From assembly GCF_947488515.1 (NCBI RefSeq), contig NZ_CANKZF010000002.1, positions 1,152,294-1,216,293 on the forward strand: 64,000 bases of DNA. Reading direction: 5' to 3'. Numbering within the stretch: position 1 is the first letter of the stretch; each line of letters starts with the position of its first letter. The position numbers and the translations under genes were made by a program. The stretch comes from an uncultured Nocardioides sp. GTDB taxonomy: Bacteria > Actinomycetota > Actinomycetes > Propionibacteriales > Nocardioidaceae. Shown here in pieces: positions 22,972 to 32,012 of this stretch. Under the pieces are notes generated by a model, which saw only the letters and a list, made by a program, of their open reading frames with translations, was not told the DNA's origin and made no database searches.

Positions 22972-23032
22972 CCATCGGGCACCGCCCCGCATCATGCGGA
23001 GACCGGCCTCGCGGAGCTGTCGACAGCCCTGA

Positions 23033-24385
23033 CTACCCCTTGCCCGGCGCAGGCACCTGCTCGGGCCCTCCTGCCTCGGCACGGGGCGCCGGGAGCATCG
23101 TGGTCACCAGGAAGGCGGCGACCACGGCGACCACGACCTGCGGGGTCACCGAGACGCCGTCGGCGCCGAGCAGCAACGTCGCCAGGAGCGTCGAGGTGAG
23201 GGGCAGGCGCAGCATGGCGGTGCACATCGCACCGATCCCCATGCCGATCGCCGGCGCCATGGCCATCCCGGGCAGGTCGGAGACGGCGATGCCGAGGACG
23301 GCACCGATGAACATCGCCGGGAAGACCGGTCCTCCGCGGAAGGCACTCAGCGAGAGTCCGTAGGCCAGCGTCTTGCAGGCAGCCAGGAGGACCAGGACCC
23401 CGGTCGAGTAGGACGTGGCGTCCGCGACCAGCGCTGGTAAGGCGTCCTGGCCGGAGAACAGGACCTGCGTGAAGCTGTTGTCGGAGACGAGCTGGTAGGC
23501 CATCGCGGTCGCGCCGATGCAGAGGCCGAGGGCCGACGTCACCAGCACCCGGTTGAGGTGAACCAGCGGTCGCAGCGACAGGCCGATCCAGCGGATCAGC
23601 CAGCCGAGCAGCGCACAGGCGACGCCGATCGGCAGCGCCCACAGCATGGTGGCGACGGTCGGGTCCGTGGCCGGCGGCACGGACGTCAGCGCGAGCGAGA
23701 AGCTCCCGAGCCCGGTCCAGCTGTTCATGCCGACGAAGACCAGTGCCCCGATGCCGGACGCCAGCAGCCCCGGGAGTGCCACCAGGGTCAGCGTCGCCCC
23801 GCCGATGCCGGCCACCTCCATGATCAGGAACGCCGCGAGCACCGGGGAACCGAGCAGCGTGCTGATCGCGGCGAAGCTGCCGGCCGACGCCATGATCGTG
23901 AGCGCCATCGGGGGCGCGTCCTTCTTCGTGAGGTGCACGGTCAGTGCCGCGAGCCCGCCGCCGATGGCGATCAGCGGTGCCTCCGGTCCGAGGACGGCGC
24001 CCAGGCTCAAGGTGGTGAAAGCGGCCAGGATCACGCCGGGGAGCTCCTTGGGTGCGGGGGGACCTCCACCTGACTGAAAGCCGAAGGCGGGGGAGTGCCC
24101 GCCGTTGCCGGGCAGGTACCGGATGGTCAGCCCGGTCAACAACCCGCACACGGCCAACCACGGCACGGGCCACCAGGCGGGCACAGCCCCCTCGAGCACC
24201 GCGTCGGGCAGGTCGACGAACACGAGCTCCTGGACCTGGGCGACGAGCGCCAGGAAGCCGTAGGCGACGGCAGAGATGGGCACGCCCAGGGCCGCCGACA
24301 GCAGCAATGCCGACAGGTACGGTCGCGAACGAACGACCGCGGCGGGGTCCATGGCTGGTGCGTCACCCTCGGTGGCCAATCGCAT
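23033..24385 (-). CDS. ClC-family chloride channel or transporter
   Basis: A 450-residue membrane protein with the ClC fold of about ten hydrophobic segments. The N-terminal selectivity region reads 'PGNGGHSPAFGFQSGG', the second 'GAVLGPEAPLIAIGGG' corresponds to the GxEGP filter stretch (here GPEAP, with the Glu shifted), and 'SAFRGGPVFPAMFIGAVLG' is the third conserved GxFxP-type filter. These variants occur in actinobacterial 'voltage_CLC' proteins; whether it is a channel or antiporter cannot be told from sequence. ATG 24385 is chosen; an ATG at 24352 is close by. It ends tail-to-tail with the spermidine-synthase-like gene over about 60 bases. Confidence 0.85.
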   Translation of the reverse strand: MRLATEGDAPAMDPAAVVRSRPYLSALLLSAALGVPISAVAYGFLALVAQVQELVFVDLPDAVLEGAVPAWWPVPWLAVCGLLTGLTIRYLPGNGGHSPAFGFQSGGGPPAPKELPGVILAAFTTLSLGAVLGPEAPLIAIGGGLAALTVHLTKKDAPPMALTIMASAGSFAAISTLLGSPVLAAFLIMEVAGIGGATLTLVALPGLLASGIGALVFVGMNSWTGLGSFSLALTSVPPATDPTVATMLWALPIGVACALLGWLIRWIGLSLRPLVHLNRVLVTSALGLCIGATAMAYQLVSDNSFTQVLFSGQDALPALVADATSYSTGVLVLLAACKTLAYGLSLSAFRGGPVFPAMFIGAVLGIAVSDLPGMAMAPAIGMGIGAMCTAMLRLPLTSTLLATLLLGADGVSVTPQVVVAVVAAFLVTTMLPAPRAEAGGPEQVPAPGKG

Positions 24386-24518
24386 CACTCCGCACGTACG
24401 TGGTGTGCCAGTAGGGCACGAACCCGCGCCCGGCGGCCTCATCCGCAACGGGTGACTCCGCGCGCCCCCGTCCGCCCTAGGGTCCGGAAAATCCATCCCC
24501 CGCGCGTAGGAGCTCCCC

Positions 24519-26093
24519 ATGCACAGACGGATCCACCTGGCCGTGTCCGCGGCCGCGACAGCGGCGCTGATCGGTGCCATGACCAGCCCGCCGGCCCACG
24601 CCGATCCGAACAACAACACGGTCCGCAAGCTCACGCAGGCCGTGACGGTGGACGGGGTCGTGGACCACCTGGAAGCCTTCCAGGCCATCGCCGACGAGTA
24701 CGGCGACCGTGCCGCGGGCCGCCCCGGCTACAAGGCGTCCGTCGACTACGTCGTCGAGCAGCTCGAGGCGGCCGGCTACGACCCGACGGTCCAGGCGTTC
24801 CCGTTCACCTACGCCGAGGAGTTCTCCGAGCTCGCGCGGATCTCGCCGAGCCCTCGCGTGTTCGTGCAGGGGAGCGAGTTCCTGCGCAACACCTTCGACT
24901 CCGGGACCCCCGAGGGGACCGCGACGGGCACTCTCTTCGTCATCCCCGCCGCCGACGCGACCGACGGCTGCGAGGCGGGTGACTTCGCCGGCATGGCGGC
25001 CGGCCAGATCGCGCTGATCCAGCGCGGAGGGTGCGGGTTCGCTGTCAAGGCGCTCGCCGCCCAGAACGCGGGTGCTGCCGGCGCCATCATCTACAACAAC
25101 ACCGCCGGCATGATCAACATGATCGGCGACGCCACCGGGTTGACGATCCCGGTCGTCTTCGCCAGCCAGGTGGCCGGGGAGAACCTCGTGACCACGCCCG
25201 GCGCGACGGTGAGGGTGAAGGTCGACTTCACGGCCGAGACCCGCACGGCGTACAACGTGCTGGCCGAGACCAGGGCGGGCAACGACGACAACACGGTCAT
25301 GGCAGGCGCCCACCTCGACAGCGTCCAGGACGGTGCGGGCATCAACGACAACGGCTCCGGCAGCGCGGCGCTCCTCGAGACCGCCATCCAGATGGCCAAG
25401 GTCAAGCCCACCAACACGGTGCGGTTCGCCTGGTGGGGTGCTGAGGAGGAGGGCCTCCTGGGATCCGAGTACTACGTGGACCAGCTGACCGACGCGCAGG
25501 CCGAGGACATCGCCCTCTACCTGAACTTCGACATGGTCGCCTCGCCCAACTACATGTTCGGCGTCTACGACGGGGACAACTCCGGCGGGACCGCGGCACC
25601 CGGCTTCATCCCGGAGGGCAGCGCCCAGATCGAGGACGTCTTCGAGAAGTTCTACGCCGACCGCGGGGAGCCCTCGCAGGACAGCGAGTTCTCCGGTCGC
25701 TCCGACTACGGGCCGTTCATCGCGGTGGGCATCCCTGCCGGCGGCCTCTTCACCGGCGCGGAGGTGGCCAAGACGGCGGCCGAGGCGACGCTCTACGGCG
25801 GCGTGGCGGGCGCGTCGTACGACCCGTGCTACCACCAGCCGTGCGACAACCTGACCGGAGCCGGGCAGAACATCGCCCTCTACGACCAGCTGCGCGCGGA
25901 CTACACCCTCATCGGGAACATCAACGTGCACGCGCTGGACGTCAACTCCGACGCCATCGCCACCGCGGTGCTGACGTTCGCGTACGACACGTCGACCGTC
26001 AATGACGTCCCCGGACACCCGGGTCGGGGCCAGGTCAAGCCCGGCTCGTCGGAGCGGACCCTCGCCACCATCAGGGACCAGCGAACCCGCTGA
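24519..26093 (+). CDS. Secreted M28-family aminopeptidase with PA domain
   Basis: A 524-residue secreted zinc peptidase. It has a signal peptide ('MHRRIHLAVSAAATAALIG' and cleavage after 'AHA'), then a protease-associated domain around residues 130-230 ('GDFAGMAAGQIALIQRGGC'), inserted in the M28 peptidase. The zinc ligands are visible in order: His in 'MAGAHLDSV', Asp in 'GINDNGSGSAALLE', the catalytic Glu pair in 'WWGAEEEGLLGSEYY', Asp in 'LYLNFDMVASPN', and His in 'YDPCYHQPCDN'. It resembles the Streptomyces griseus aminopeptidase group, which removes hydrophobic N-terminal residues. It is followed by a strong terminator and is probably monocistronic. Confidence 0.92.
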   Translation: MHRRIHLAVSAAATAALIGAMTSPPAHADPNNNTVRKLTQAVTVDGVVDHLEAFQAIADEYGDRAAGRPGYKASVDYVVEQLEAAGYDPTVQAFPFTYAEEFSELARISPSPRVFVQGSEFLRNTFDSGTPEGTATGTLFVIPAADATDGCEAGDFAGMAAGQIALIQRGGCGFAVKALAAQNAGAAGAIIYNNTAGMINMIGDATGLTIPVVFASQVAGENLVTTPGATVRVKVDFTAETRTAYNVLAETRAGNDDNTVMAGAHLDSVQDGAGINDNGSGSAALLETAIQMAKVKPTNTVRFAWWGAEEEGLLGSEYYVDQLTDAQAEDIALYLNFDMVASPNYMFGVYDGDNSGGTAAPGFIPEGSAQIEDVFEKFYADRGEPSQDSEFSGRSDYGPFIAVGIPAGGLFTGAEVAKTAAEATLYGGVAGASYDPCYHQPCDNLTGAGQNIALYDQLRADYTLIGNINVHALDVNSDAIATAVLTFAYDTSTVNDVPGHPGRGQVKPGSSERTLATIRDQRTR

Positions 26094-26105
26094 GGACGAC
26101 GGACG

Positions 26106-26139
26106 GTGAGGGCGGGTCGCCCTGGCGACCCGCCCTCAC
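26106..26139. terminator. Bidirectional hairpin terminator
   Basis: GTGAGGGCGGGTCGCC and GGCGACCCGCCCTCAC are perfect 16-base arms around CT. The hairpin lies between the convergent M28 peptidase and EamA transporter genes and could end both transcripts. Confidence 0.8.
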
Positions 26140-26167
26140 CGATGCCCGCGCCGCGTCGTGCGGGCGA

Positions 26168-27061
26168 TCACGCCGGGACCAGGCCCGTCCCGTCCGCCGG
26201 GGCGGGCGCGTCGGTCCGGGCCCCGGTGCGCTCGGCGCCGATGCCGGCCGCCACGACGAGCAGGATCCCGACGACGGCGATGCCGTTGGGCACCTGGCTC
26301 AGCACGAGGAAGCCGATCACCAGGGCGAAGGCGGGCTCGAGGGCCATCAGCGTCCCGAAGGCTCCGGTGGTCAGCCGGCGCAGTGCGAGCAGCTCCAGGG
26401 CGAACGGCACGACGGGCAGCAGGATCGCCAGGCCCAGGCCGTACAGCAGCAGCTGGGGGGTGAGCTGTCCGACGACGCCCGGACCCGCGACCAGGGTCGC
26501 GACGAGCGCAGCGACGGGCATCGAGATCGCCAGGCCGCCCAGCCCGCCCACGGCGTCGCCGACGCGCTGGGTCAGCAGGATGTACGCCGCCCAGCACACG
26601 GCGGCGCCGAGCGCACAGGCCACGCCGACCGGGTCGGCCGCGCCGGTCCACGGCTGGGTCAGGAAGAGCACGCCGACGGCAGCCAGCGCCGCCCACGACC
26701 GGCCCACGCCGCGGCTGCGCCACACCGCGATCGTCAGCGGCCCGAGGAACTCGAGGGCGCTGGCCGTGCCGAGGGGGAGGCGCGCGACAGCCGCCATGAA
26801 GAGCAGCGTGACCCCTGCCGTGACCACGCCGAGCGCAGCACCGGACCACAGCGCCTCGCGCGAGTAGAGCGACAGCCGGGGGCGGACGATGACCAGCAGG
26901 AGGATCCCCGCCCAGAAGAGCCGGATCCAGGCCGCGCCGGACGCACCCAAGTCGTCGATGAACCCGACGGAGGCGGCCAGGCCGAGCTGCACGCAGAGCA
27001 TCGACGCCACAGCCATGGAGGCGCCTGCGCGAGCCCCGGAGGGGAGGGTGGTGGAAGCCAT
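26168..27061 (-). CDS. EamA-family (RhtA-like) exporter
   Basis: A 297-residue transporter with ten predicted spans in two EamA repeats (for example '[19 protein letters not shown]' as the start of the second repeat, with the repeat-signature '[19 protein letters not shown]'). The group includes amino-acid and metabolite exporters such as RhtA. ATG 27061 begins 'MASTTLPSG'; the upstream frame is non-homologous. It diverges from a LysR gene over about 80 bases, the usual layout in which the regulator controls the exporter. Confidence 0.85.
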   Translation of the reverse strand: MASTTLPSGARAGASMAVASMLCVQLGLAASVGFIDDLGASGAAWIRLFWAGILLLVIVRPRLSLYSREALWSGAALGVVTAGVTLLFMAAVARLPLGTASALEFLGPLTIAVWRSRGVGRSWAALAAVGVLFLTQPWTGAADPVGVACALGAAVCWAAYILLTQRVGDAVGGLGGLAISMPVAALVATLVAGPGVVGQLTPQLLLYGLGLAILLPVVPFALELLALRRLTTGAFGTLMALEPAFALVIGFLVLSQVPNGIAVVGILLVVAAGIGAERTGARTDAPAPADGTGLVPA

Positions 27062-27092
27062 GTCCCCAGTAGACGGTGCTCGGATCGTTCGT

Positions 27093-27113
27093 GTCCACGT
27101 GACTTTGCTGGAC
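27093..27113. promoter_or_regulatory. LysR-type operator candidate
   Basis: GTCCA-N11-TGGAC (27093-27113) has the dyad and T-N11-A spacing of LysR regulator sites. It sits between the EamA and LysR start codons. Confidence 0.55.
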
Positions 27114-27144
27114 GGTCCGTTCACTTGGACGACACAATGGCGAC

Positions 27145-28023
27145 ATGGACGTCCGCCGCCTCCGCATGCTGCTCGAGCTCTCCCGCCTCGGGTCGATGCA
27201 CGAGGTCGCCGACGCGCTCGGGACGACGACGTCGAGCGTGTCGCAGGGGATCGCCGCGCTGGCCCGCGACGTCGGCAGCCCGCTGCTCGAGCCCGACGGC
27301 AGGCGGGTGCGCCTCACGCCGGCAGGACGACGGCTGGCCGACCACGCCGTGACGATCCTCGCCGCGGTGGAGGCCGCGCGCCTCGACCTCGACCCGACCG
27401 CGGAGCCGGCCGGGGTGGTGCGCGTCGCCGGGTTCGCCTCCGCGATCCGGAGGTCGCTGCTGCCGGCGATCGACGACCTGCGTTCCACCCATCCCCGCAT
27501 CGAGGTGCGCATCCACGAGTACGAGCCGCTCGAGTCGCTCGACCTGCTGGCGCGCGACGACGTCGACCTCGCACTCGTCTACGACTACGACCTCGCGCCG
27601 GCGGAGTGGCGCGACGACCACGTCGTGTCCCCGCTGTGGGACCTGGAGTGGGGGATCGGGGTGCCGACGGCCGACCGGCACCTGGAGCTCGCCGACCTCG
27701 CCGACCGCGACTGGATCGTGAACTCGCGCCACACCGCGGACGAGGACGCGTTGCGCACGCTGGCCTCGCGGGCCGGCTTCGTGCCGCACGTCGTGCACCG
27801 GATCGACTCGCTCGAGCTCGTCGACGACCTCGTGGTGGCCGGACGCGGGGTCGCCCTCCTGCCGCGGGGGCGGTCGTCGCGGCGCGGCGTGAGCGTCGTA
27901 CGCCTGCGGGACCCGGAGGTGCGACTGCGCGCCTATGCGGTGACCCGGCGCGGACGGGGAGGCTGGCCGCCGCTGCAGGCGGTGACCGACCGGCTGGTCA
28001 CCGCCGCGCCTCGACGTCCGTGA
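27145..28023 (+). CDS. LysR-family transcriptional regulator
   Basis: A 292-residue LysR protein: N-terminal winged HTH ('[20 protein letters not shown]', '[18 protein letters not shown]', '[19 protein letters not shown]') and a periplasmic-binding-like effector domain ('[20 protein letters not shown]', '[10 protein letters not shown]', '[10 protein letters not shown]'). It likely controls the divergent EamA exporter through the dyad at 27093-27113. The inducer is unknown. Its 3' end overlaps the tail of the convergent hydrolase gene by 26 bases. Confidence 0.88.
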   Translation: MDVRRLRMLLELSRLGSMHEVADALGTTTSSVSQGIAALARDVGSPLLEPDGRRVRLTPAGRRLADHAVTILAAVEAARLDLDPTAEPAGVVRVAGFASAIRRSLLPAIDDLRSTHPRIEVRIHEYEPLESLDLLARDDVDLALVYDYDLAPAEWRDDHVVSPLWDLEWGIGVPTADRHLELADLADRDWIVNSRHTADEDALRTLASRAGFVPHVVHRIDSLELVDDLVVAGRGVALLPRGRSSRRGVSVVRLRDPEVRLRAYAVTRRGRGGWPPLQAVTDRLVTAAPRRP

Positions 28024-28858
28024 CGTGGCCAAGGACCTCCTCGGCGACCACGTCGGGGTGGGTCCGCGGCGCCCAGTGCCCGAAGGGCAGGTGGTGGCGC
28101 CGGAGGTCGTCGCACCAGGGCTCGCTCGCGGTGAGCGACGACTCCCGGATCGCGGGGTCGCGGGTGAGCGCGAGCTGCAGCACCGGCACGGTCGTACGAC
28201 GCTCGCGCGGCCGGCGGCGGACCGCGACGTTGCCGCGGTAGTAGCGCAGCCCGGAGACCATCTCCCGACCTCCCAGCACCCGCAGGACCGGAGGCGCCAG
28301 CGGCGAGACGAGGAACGGGACGTAGGAGGAGGAGAGGCCCTGGCCGGCGAGGCGGGTGATCCCGGCCGGTGTGGGACGCCGGAGCGTACGACGCGTCCAC
28401 GCGGCCACGTGGTCGAGGTTGGGCCCGCTGATCGAGGTGAAGCCGGCAATGCGGTCGGCGGCGTCCGGCTCGCACACCGCCTCCCACGCCTGCACCGATC
28501 CCCAGTCGTGGCCCACGACGTGGGCGGGCCGGTCGGGGCTCGCGTCGTCGACCACGGCCATCAGGTCGTCAGCCAGGTGGGGGAGTGCGAAGGCCTGGTG
28601 GGAGGCGTCGGTGGGGGACAGGCCCTGGCCGCGCGTGTCGTAGACCACGACCCGGAGGTGGGCGGCGAGCCGCTCGGCGACCGGCAGCCACATCCGGTGG
28701 GTGTCGGGGTAGCCGTGGACCAGGACGACTGCAGGGGCGTCGGGGTCGCCGGCCTCCTGCACGGCCAGGTCGACCCCGTCGCCGCGCACGGTGCGGCGAC
28801 GCCAGGGCAGGTGTGCGTCGGGGTGCGGGTCGGGGTGCGGGTCCGCGTGGAGGTGCAT
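27998..28858 (-). CDS. Alpha/beta hydrolase (epoxide hydrolase/dehalogenase-like)
   Basis: A 286-residue alpha/beta hydrolase. Oxyanion motif 'VLVHGYPDTHRMW' (HGxP), nucleophile elbow 'HVVGHDWGSVQAW' with Asp as nucleophile, and a late His in 'LPFGHWAPRTHPD' complete the triad. An Asp nucleophile after HG-H-D-W-G is typical of epoxide hydrolases and haloalkane dehalogenases, not esterases. The cap region (~130-215) includes 'FTSISGPNLDHVAAW'. The first 20 residues are a His/Pro/Asp tandem ('HADPHPDPHPDAHLP') absent from most homologs, so the true start may be the downstream 'VRGDGVDLAV'. Confidence 0.85.
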   Translation of the reverse strand: MHLHADPHPDPHPDAHLPWRRRTVRGDGVDLAVQEAGDPDAPAVVLVHGYPDTHRMWLPVAERLAAHLRVVVYDTRGQGLSPTDASHQAFALPHLADDLMAVVDDASPDRPAHVVGHDWGSVQAWEAVCEPDAADRIAGFTSISGPNLDHVAAWTRRTLRRPTPAGITRLAGQGLSSSYVPFLVSPLAPPVLRVLGGREMVSGLRYYRGNVAVRRRPRERRTTVPVLQLALTRDPAIRESSLTASEPWCDDLRRHHLPFGHWAPRTHPDVVAEEVLGHVTDVEARR

Positions 28859-28894
28859 GGCGCTAGGTACCCCAGGACCCGGGTGTCCAGTGGC

Positions 28895-29236
28895 TCAGGC
28901 CCGCAGCACCTTCGCCATGGGGCGGCCCTTCGCGAGCTCGTCGACCAGCTTGTCGAGGTAGCGGATCTGCCGCATGAGCGGGTCCTCCACCTCCTGCACC
29001 TTGACGCCGCACACCGAGCCGGTGATCTGGTCGGAGCGCGGGTTGAGGTGCGCCGCGGCGAAGAACTCCTCGAACGTGGTGCCCTCGTCGAGGTGGGCCT
29101 GGAGCTGCGCGGCGTCGAAGCCGGTCAGCCACTCGATGACCTCGTCGACCTCCTCGCGGGTGCGCCCCTTGCGCTCCGCCTTGGCGACGTAGTGGGGGTA
29201 GACCGAGGCCACGCTCGTGGTGAAGATCCGGTGCAC
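28895..29236 (-). CDS. DUF2200 domain protein
   Basis: A 113-residue cytoplasmic protein that covers the full DUF2200 length: '[20 protein letters not shown]', '[14 protein letters not shown]', '[20 protein letters not shown]' and '[20 protein letters not shown]'. The family is found widely in bacteria and has no established biochemical role. It probably forms its own unit, 37 bases downstream of the hydrolase start. Confidence 0.88.
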   Translation of the reverse strand: MHRIFTTSVASVYPHYVAKAERKGRTREEVDEVIEWLTGFDAAQLQAHLDEGTTFEEFFAAAHLNPRSDQITGSVCGVKVQEVEDPLMRQIRYLDKLVDELAKGRPMAKVLRA

Positions 29237-29285
29237 GGTCCGAGGATATGTCGAGCCGCCGTCATCCGTCCCGGCGTGCGCCGAC

Positions 29286-29912
29286 TCAGCCCTTGTCGGT
29301 GTCGGCCGCCCGGCGCAGCGTCGCGGACTCGCTGGCCACGGCCTTCACCGTGGCCGGGTCCATCAGCGGCTCGGTGCCCGGCTGGTGCAGGTCGGTCTCC
29401 GTGGTGTCGGGGTTGATCCCCTGCCCGGCGGCGGGGATGCCCGACGGCGTGGTGATGTCGTCGGTGCTCGCTGCGTCGAGCTGTTCCACCTCGGCCTCGC
29501 TCAGCCCGAGGGCCGGAGCGAGGACGGCAGCCTGCTTGGACGGCGCCCTCTTCGCAGCGGCCTTCCTGGCGGGCGCCTTCCTGGCCGCGGCCTTCTTGGC
29601 GGGCGCCTTCTTCGCCGCCGGCCTCGTCGCGGCCGGCTTCGTCACGGTCGGGGTCGGGGCAGCGGACGGAGCGTCAGTGGTGGACCTCTGCGCGCCCAGC
29701 GTCGGGTCGGCCCCGGTGGAGACGGGACGGTCGGTGGGCCACGGCGCCGACGGGGCCGGACTCGAGCCCGACACCTGCTCGATGACCCGGGCGACGACGC
29801 GGGTTGTCGTGCGCACCCCGGTCGTCGCGACGCCGACGCACGTCCCGATGACGGCTGCGGCGGCGTGGGCGGGGAGCGTGACGGCTCCGGAGACCAGGCG
29901 GATGGGGTTCAC
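29286..29912 (-). CDS. Hypothetical protein with Ala/Lys-rich histone H1-like tract
   Basis: A 208-residue protein with an N-terminal hydrophobic/basic segment ('[19 protein letters not shown]'), a Pro/Ser/Thr linker, and a middle tract of repeated PAKKA/ARKA units ('[20 protein letters not shown]') from about residue 98 to 130, then an acidic C-terminal half ('[18 protein letters not shown]'). Such PAKKA tracts resemble the DNA-compacting tails of actinobacterial HupB/Lsr2-associated and H1-like proteins, but no nucleoid-binding fold is seen, so DNA binding is a guess. Confidence 0.6.
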   Translation of the reverse strand: MNPIRLVSGAVTLPAHAAAAVIGTCVGVATTGVRTTTRVVARVIEQVSGSSPAPSAPWPTDRPVSTGADPTLGAQRSTTDAPSAAPTPTVTKPAATRPAAKKAPAKKAAARKAPARKAAAKRAPSKQAAVLAPALGLSEAEVEQLDAASTDDITTPSGIPAAGQGINPDTTETDLHQPGTEPLMDPATVKAVASESATLRRAADTDKG

Positions 29913-30058
29913 CAGCGATCCTCTCGTCGAACGTTCTAGAGACCGTCAGTACCCCGATCGGCGCCACGCCAGACCGTGACCTGCGCCACGACCAGCAGCA
30001 CCCCGTCCCAGGGGTGGGCTCGACGTGTGCGGCAACGGTCTCGGGGTACGGAGGGGCC

Positions 30059-30526
30059 ATGACTGAGAACACCCGCCTCCGGTCCCGGTCCACCGCTTCC
30101 GGGACGCCCGTCCAGGCAGCGGCAGCCCTCGTGGGTGTCGTCTTCCTGCTCGTCGGCGTGCTGGGGTTCATCCCCGGCATCACCACCGACAGCGGCAACC
30201 TCGAGGCCGCCGGTCACGAGTCCCATGCCGAGCTGCTCGGGATGTTCCAGGTGTCGGTGTTGCACAACGTGGTCCACCTCCTCTTCGGCGCCGCCGGTAT
30301 CGCGCTTGCGCGGAGGCCATCGAGCGGACGGGCCTTCCTCGTCGGGGGTGGGGCGATCTACCTCCTGCTGTTCCTCTACGGACTGGTCGTCGACAAGGAC
30401 TCGCAGGCCAACTTCGTGCCGCTGAACAGGGCCGACGACTGGCTGCACCTCGCGCTGGGCGCGGGCATGATCGCCCTCGGTGTCGTGCTGGCCAAGCGGC
30501 CCGGAACGACCGACGTCGGTCGCTGA
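30059..30526 (+). CDS. DUF4383 membrane protein
   Basis: A 155-residue protein with four spans: 'AAAALVGVVFLLVGVLGFIP', 'HNVVHLLFGAAGIALARR', 'GRAFLVGGGAIYLLLFLYGL' and 'LHLALGAGMIALGVVLA'. The features 'LGMFQVSVLHNVVHLLFG' and 'NRADDWLHLALG' are the diagnostic DUF4383 pattern. The family is common in Actinobacteria and Deinococcus and has no proven function. GAGGGG lies just before ATG 30059. Confidence 0.88.
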   Translation: MTENTRLRSRSTASGTPVQAAAALVGVVFLLVGVLGFIPGITTDSGNLEAAGHESHAELLGMFQVSVLHNVVHLLFGAAGIALARRPSSGRAFLVGGGAIYLLLFLYGLVVDKDSQANFVPLNRADDWLHLALGAGMIALGVVLAKRPGTTDVGR

Positions 30527-30542
30527 GCGCGAACGTCCCACG

Positions 30543-30870
30543 ATGACGACCGGGGACCGCCTGCACTTCATCGGCACCGCGACGACCGTGATGTCGCTGG
30601 GCTCCTTCACGCTGCTGACGGACCCCAACTTCCTGCACTGCGGCCAGCGGGCCTACCTCGGGTGGGGCCTGTCCACCCGGCGGCTGACGGACCCGGCGAC
30701 CAACACGTCCTGACGAAGGGTGCTCAGGAGCTGCGGGTGACCGCGGTCCCGGCCGTCCTCGAGCACCTCGTCGACCGGCAGGTACGACGCCGCGTCTACG
30801 TCAGCGGCGACACGCTGACCGGCGACCACGTGGACGAGGTCGCTGAGCGGTTCCCCGACATCGATGCAGC
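30543..30870 (+). pseudogene. Broken MBL-fold metallo-hydrolase gene
   Basis: The first 50 codons read 'MTTGDRLHFIGTATTVMSLG' and 'LLTDPNFLHCGQRAYLGWGL', the conserved N-terminus of an MBL-fold hydrolase family. The frame then stops at 30711, and in another frame 'RRRVYVSGDTLTGDHVDEVA' resumes the C-terminal part. The central section with the HxHxDH zinc ligands is gone, so the gene has an internal deletion and a frameshift and cannot make an active enzyme. Confidence 0.7.
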
Positions 30871-30928
30871 CTCGAGCCGACCCTCCCCGGCTGAGGCTCG
30901 GCCTCGGTCCCGCCCACGCGCAGCAAAA

Positions 30929-30958
30929 CCGGCCCGCCCCCGATGGGGGGCGGGCCGG
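30929..30958 (-). terminator. Terminator of the DUF3618 operon
   Basis: CCGGCCCGCCCCC and GGGGGCGGGCCGG form 13-base perfect arms with the loop GATG. On the minus strand it is followed by TTTT, so it fits a classical rho-independent terminator for the genes 32806-30982. Confidence 0.8.
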
Positions 30959-30981
30959 CTGTGCTGTGGGGTGGAACGGGG

Positions 30982-31578
30982 TCAGGACTGGGTCTGCGAG
31001 CGGACCTCGTCCACTCCCGACTGACCCTCGGACCTCACCTTGCCGGCACTGTCGGAGGCCGTGTCCTTGACCTCCTGCGCGGCGTCGGCAGCCGTCTCCT
31101 TGACACCGTCGACGACGTCCTGCGCCACCGACTTCGCCTGGTCCACGACCGGCTGGCCGTGCTCCTTGGCGGCGTCGACGACGTGGCCGGCCGCGACGGC
31201 CTCCTTCTCGGAGGCGGGGATCAGGGCCGCCACGATGACGCCGGCTCCGAAGGCGACCAGGCCGGCCGCGAGCGGAGCGCCCTGCACCTTGTCCTGGGCG
31301 CCGCTGACGGCACCGGAGGCCGTGTCCTTGACGGAGTCGACGGCCCCGCCGGCGGAACCCTTGGCAGATCCTGCGGTGCCCGACGCCGACGACCTCACGC
31401 CGTGGGCGGTGCCCATCACCTTGTCGCGCATGCCCTGCACGCGGGTGCGCGCCGCCTGCTTGCGCCGCTCGACGATGGCCGACGGGCTCACCCGGTCCTG
31501 CAGGGCGTCGACGTTGGCGGTCATCGACTCGCGCGTCTGCGCGATGTCATTGCTCAGCTCTTCTGTGCTTTGGCCCAT
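30982..31578 (-). CDS. DUF3618 domain protein
   Basis: A 198-residue protein: residues 1-45 are DUF3618 ('STEELSNDIAQTRESM', 'NVDALQDRVSPSAIVERRK'), and the remainder consists of repeated amphipathic 'SVKDTASGAVSGAQDK'-type segments reminiscent of LEA/apolipoprotein helices, with one hydrophobic span ('LAAGLVAFGAGVIVAALIPA') near residue 110. It is the last gene of a three-gene operon with a holin-like protein and a YtxH-like protein. The role is not known; an envelope-associated stress role is plausible. Confidence 0.85.
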   Translation of the reverse strand: MGQSTEELSNDIAQTRESMTANVDALQDRVSPSAIVERRKQAARTRVQGMRDKVMGTAHGVRSSASGTAGSAKGSAGGAVDSVKDTASGAVSGAQDKVQGAPLAAGLVAFGAGVIVAALIPASEKEAVAAGHVVDAAKEHGQPVVDQAKSVAQDVVDGVKETAADAAQEVKDTASDSAGKVRSEGQSGVDEVRSQTQS

Positions 31579-32012
31579 TGTGCGTCCTCCTTGAGTGTCT
31601 GCTGCGTCTCCGGCAGCTGCGGGTTTGCGTTCTTGAGCTCCTTGCGGCCCCGCGCCGCCAGAACGGCGCCGACGACGGCCCACAGGAGCGTCACGATCAG
31701 GAACGCCAGCTCGACCGGCATCCAGTTGTCGAGCAGGTAGGCAAGGGCGAACGAGCCCAGGATCAGGGCCAGCAGGCCGGCGACGCCGGCGCCGCCGAGC
31801 ATCCCGGCACCCTTGCCGGCCTTGGCTGCCTCCGCCTTGAGCTCGGTCCGCGCCAGGTCGAGCTCCTGCTTGACCAGCGTCGTGAGGTCGTGGCTCAGGT
31901 CGCCCACGATCTCGCCGAGGCTGCGCTGGTCCTCCACGCCGGTCACGTGCGAGCCCACCGGGCTCGTCACCGTGGTGGTCGGAAGGGGGTCCACGCCCGG
32001 ACCCCCTGTCAC
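31554..32012 (-). CDS. Phage holin family / actinobacterial holin-X-like protein
   Basis: A 152-residue protein with a conserved 'SLGEIVGDLSHDLTTLVKQE' and 'LDLARTELKAEAAKAGKG' head and two spans ('MLGGAGVAGLLALILGSFAL' and 'ELAFLIVTLLWAVVGAVLAA'). This is the Actinobacterial Holin-X/PF07332-type family; despite the name, it is usually encoded in chromosomal operons like this one rather than in prophages. The gene overlaps both neighbours (25 and 4 bases), which indicates coupled expression. Confidence 0.85.
   Translation of the reverse strand: MTGGPGVDPLPTTTVTSPVGSHVTGVEDQRSLGEIVGDLSHDLTTLVKQELDLARTELKAEAAKAGKGAGMLGGAGVAGLLALILGSFALAYLLDNWMPVELAFLIVTLLWAVVGAVLAARGRKELKNANPQLPETQQTLKEDAQWAKAQKS

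Noticed and set aside
31554..32012. Prophage holin
   Set aside because: The family name is phage-derived, but no lysin, capsid or integrase genes are near and the gene lies in a stress/envelope operon typical of actinobacterial chromosomes.
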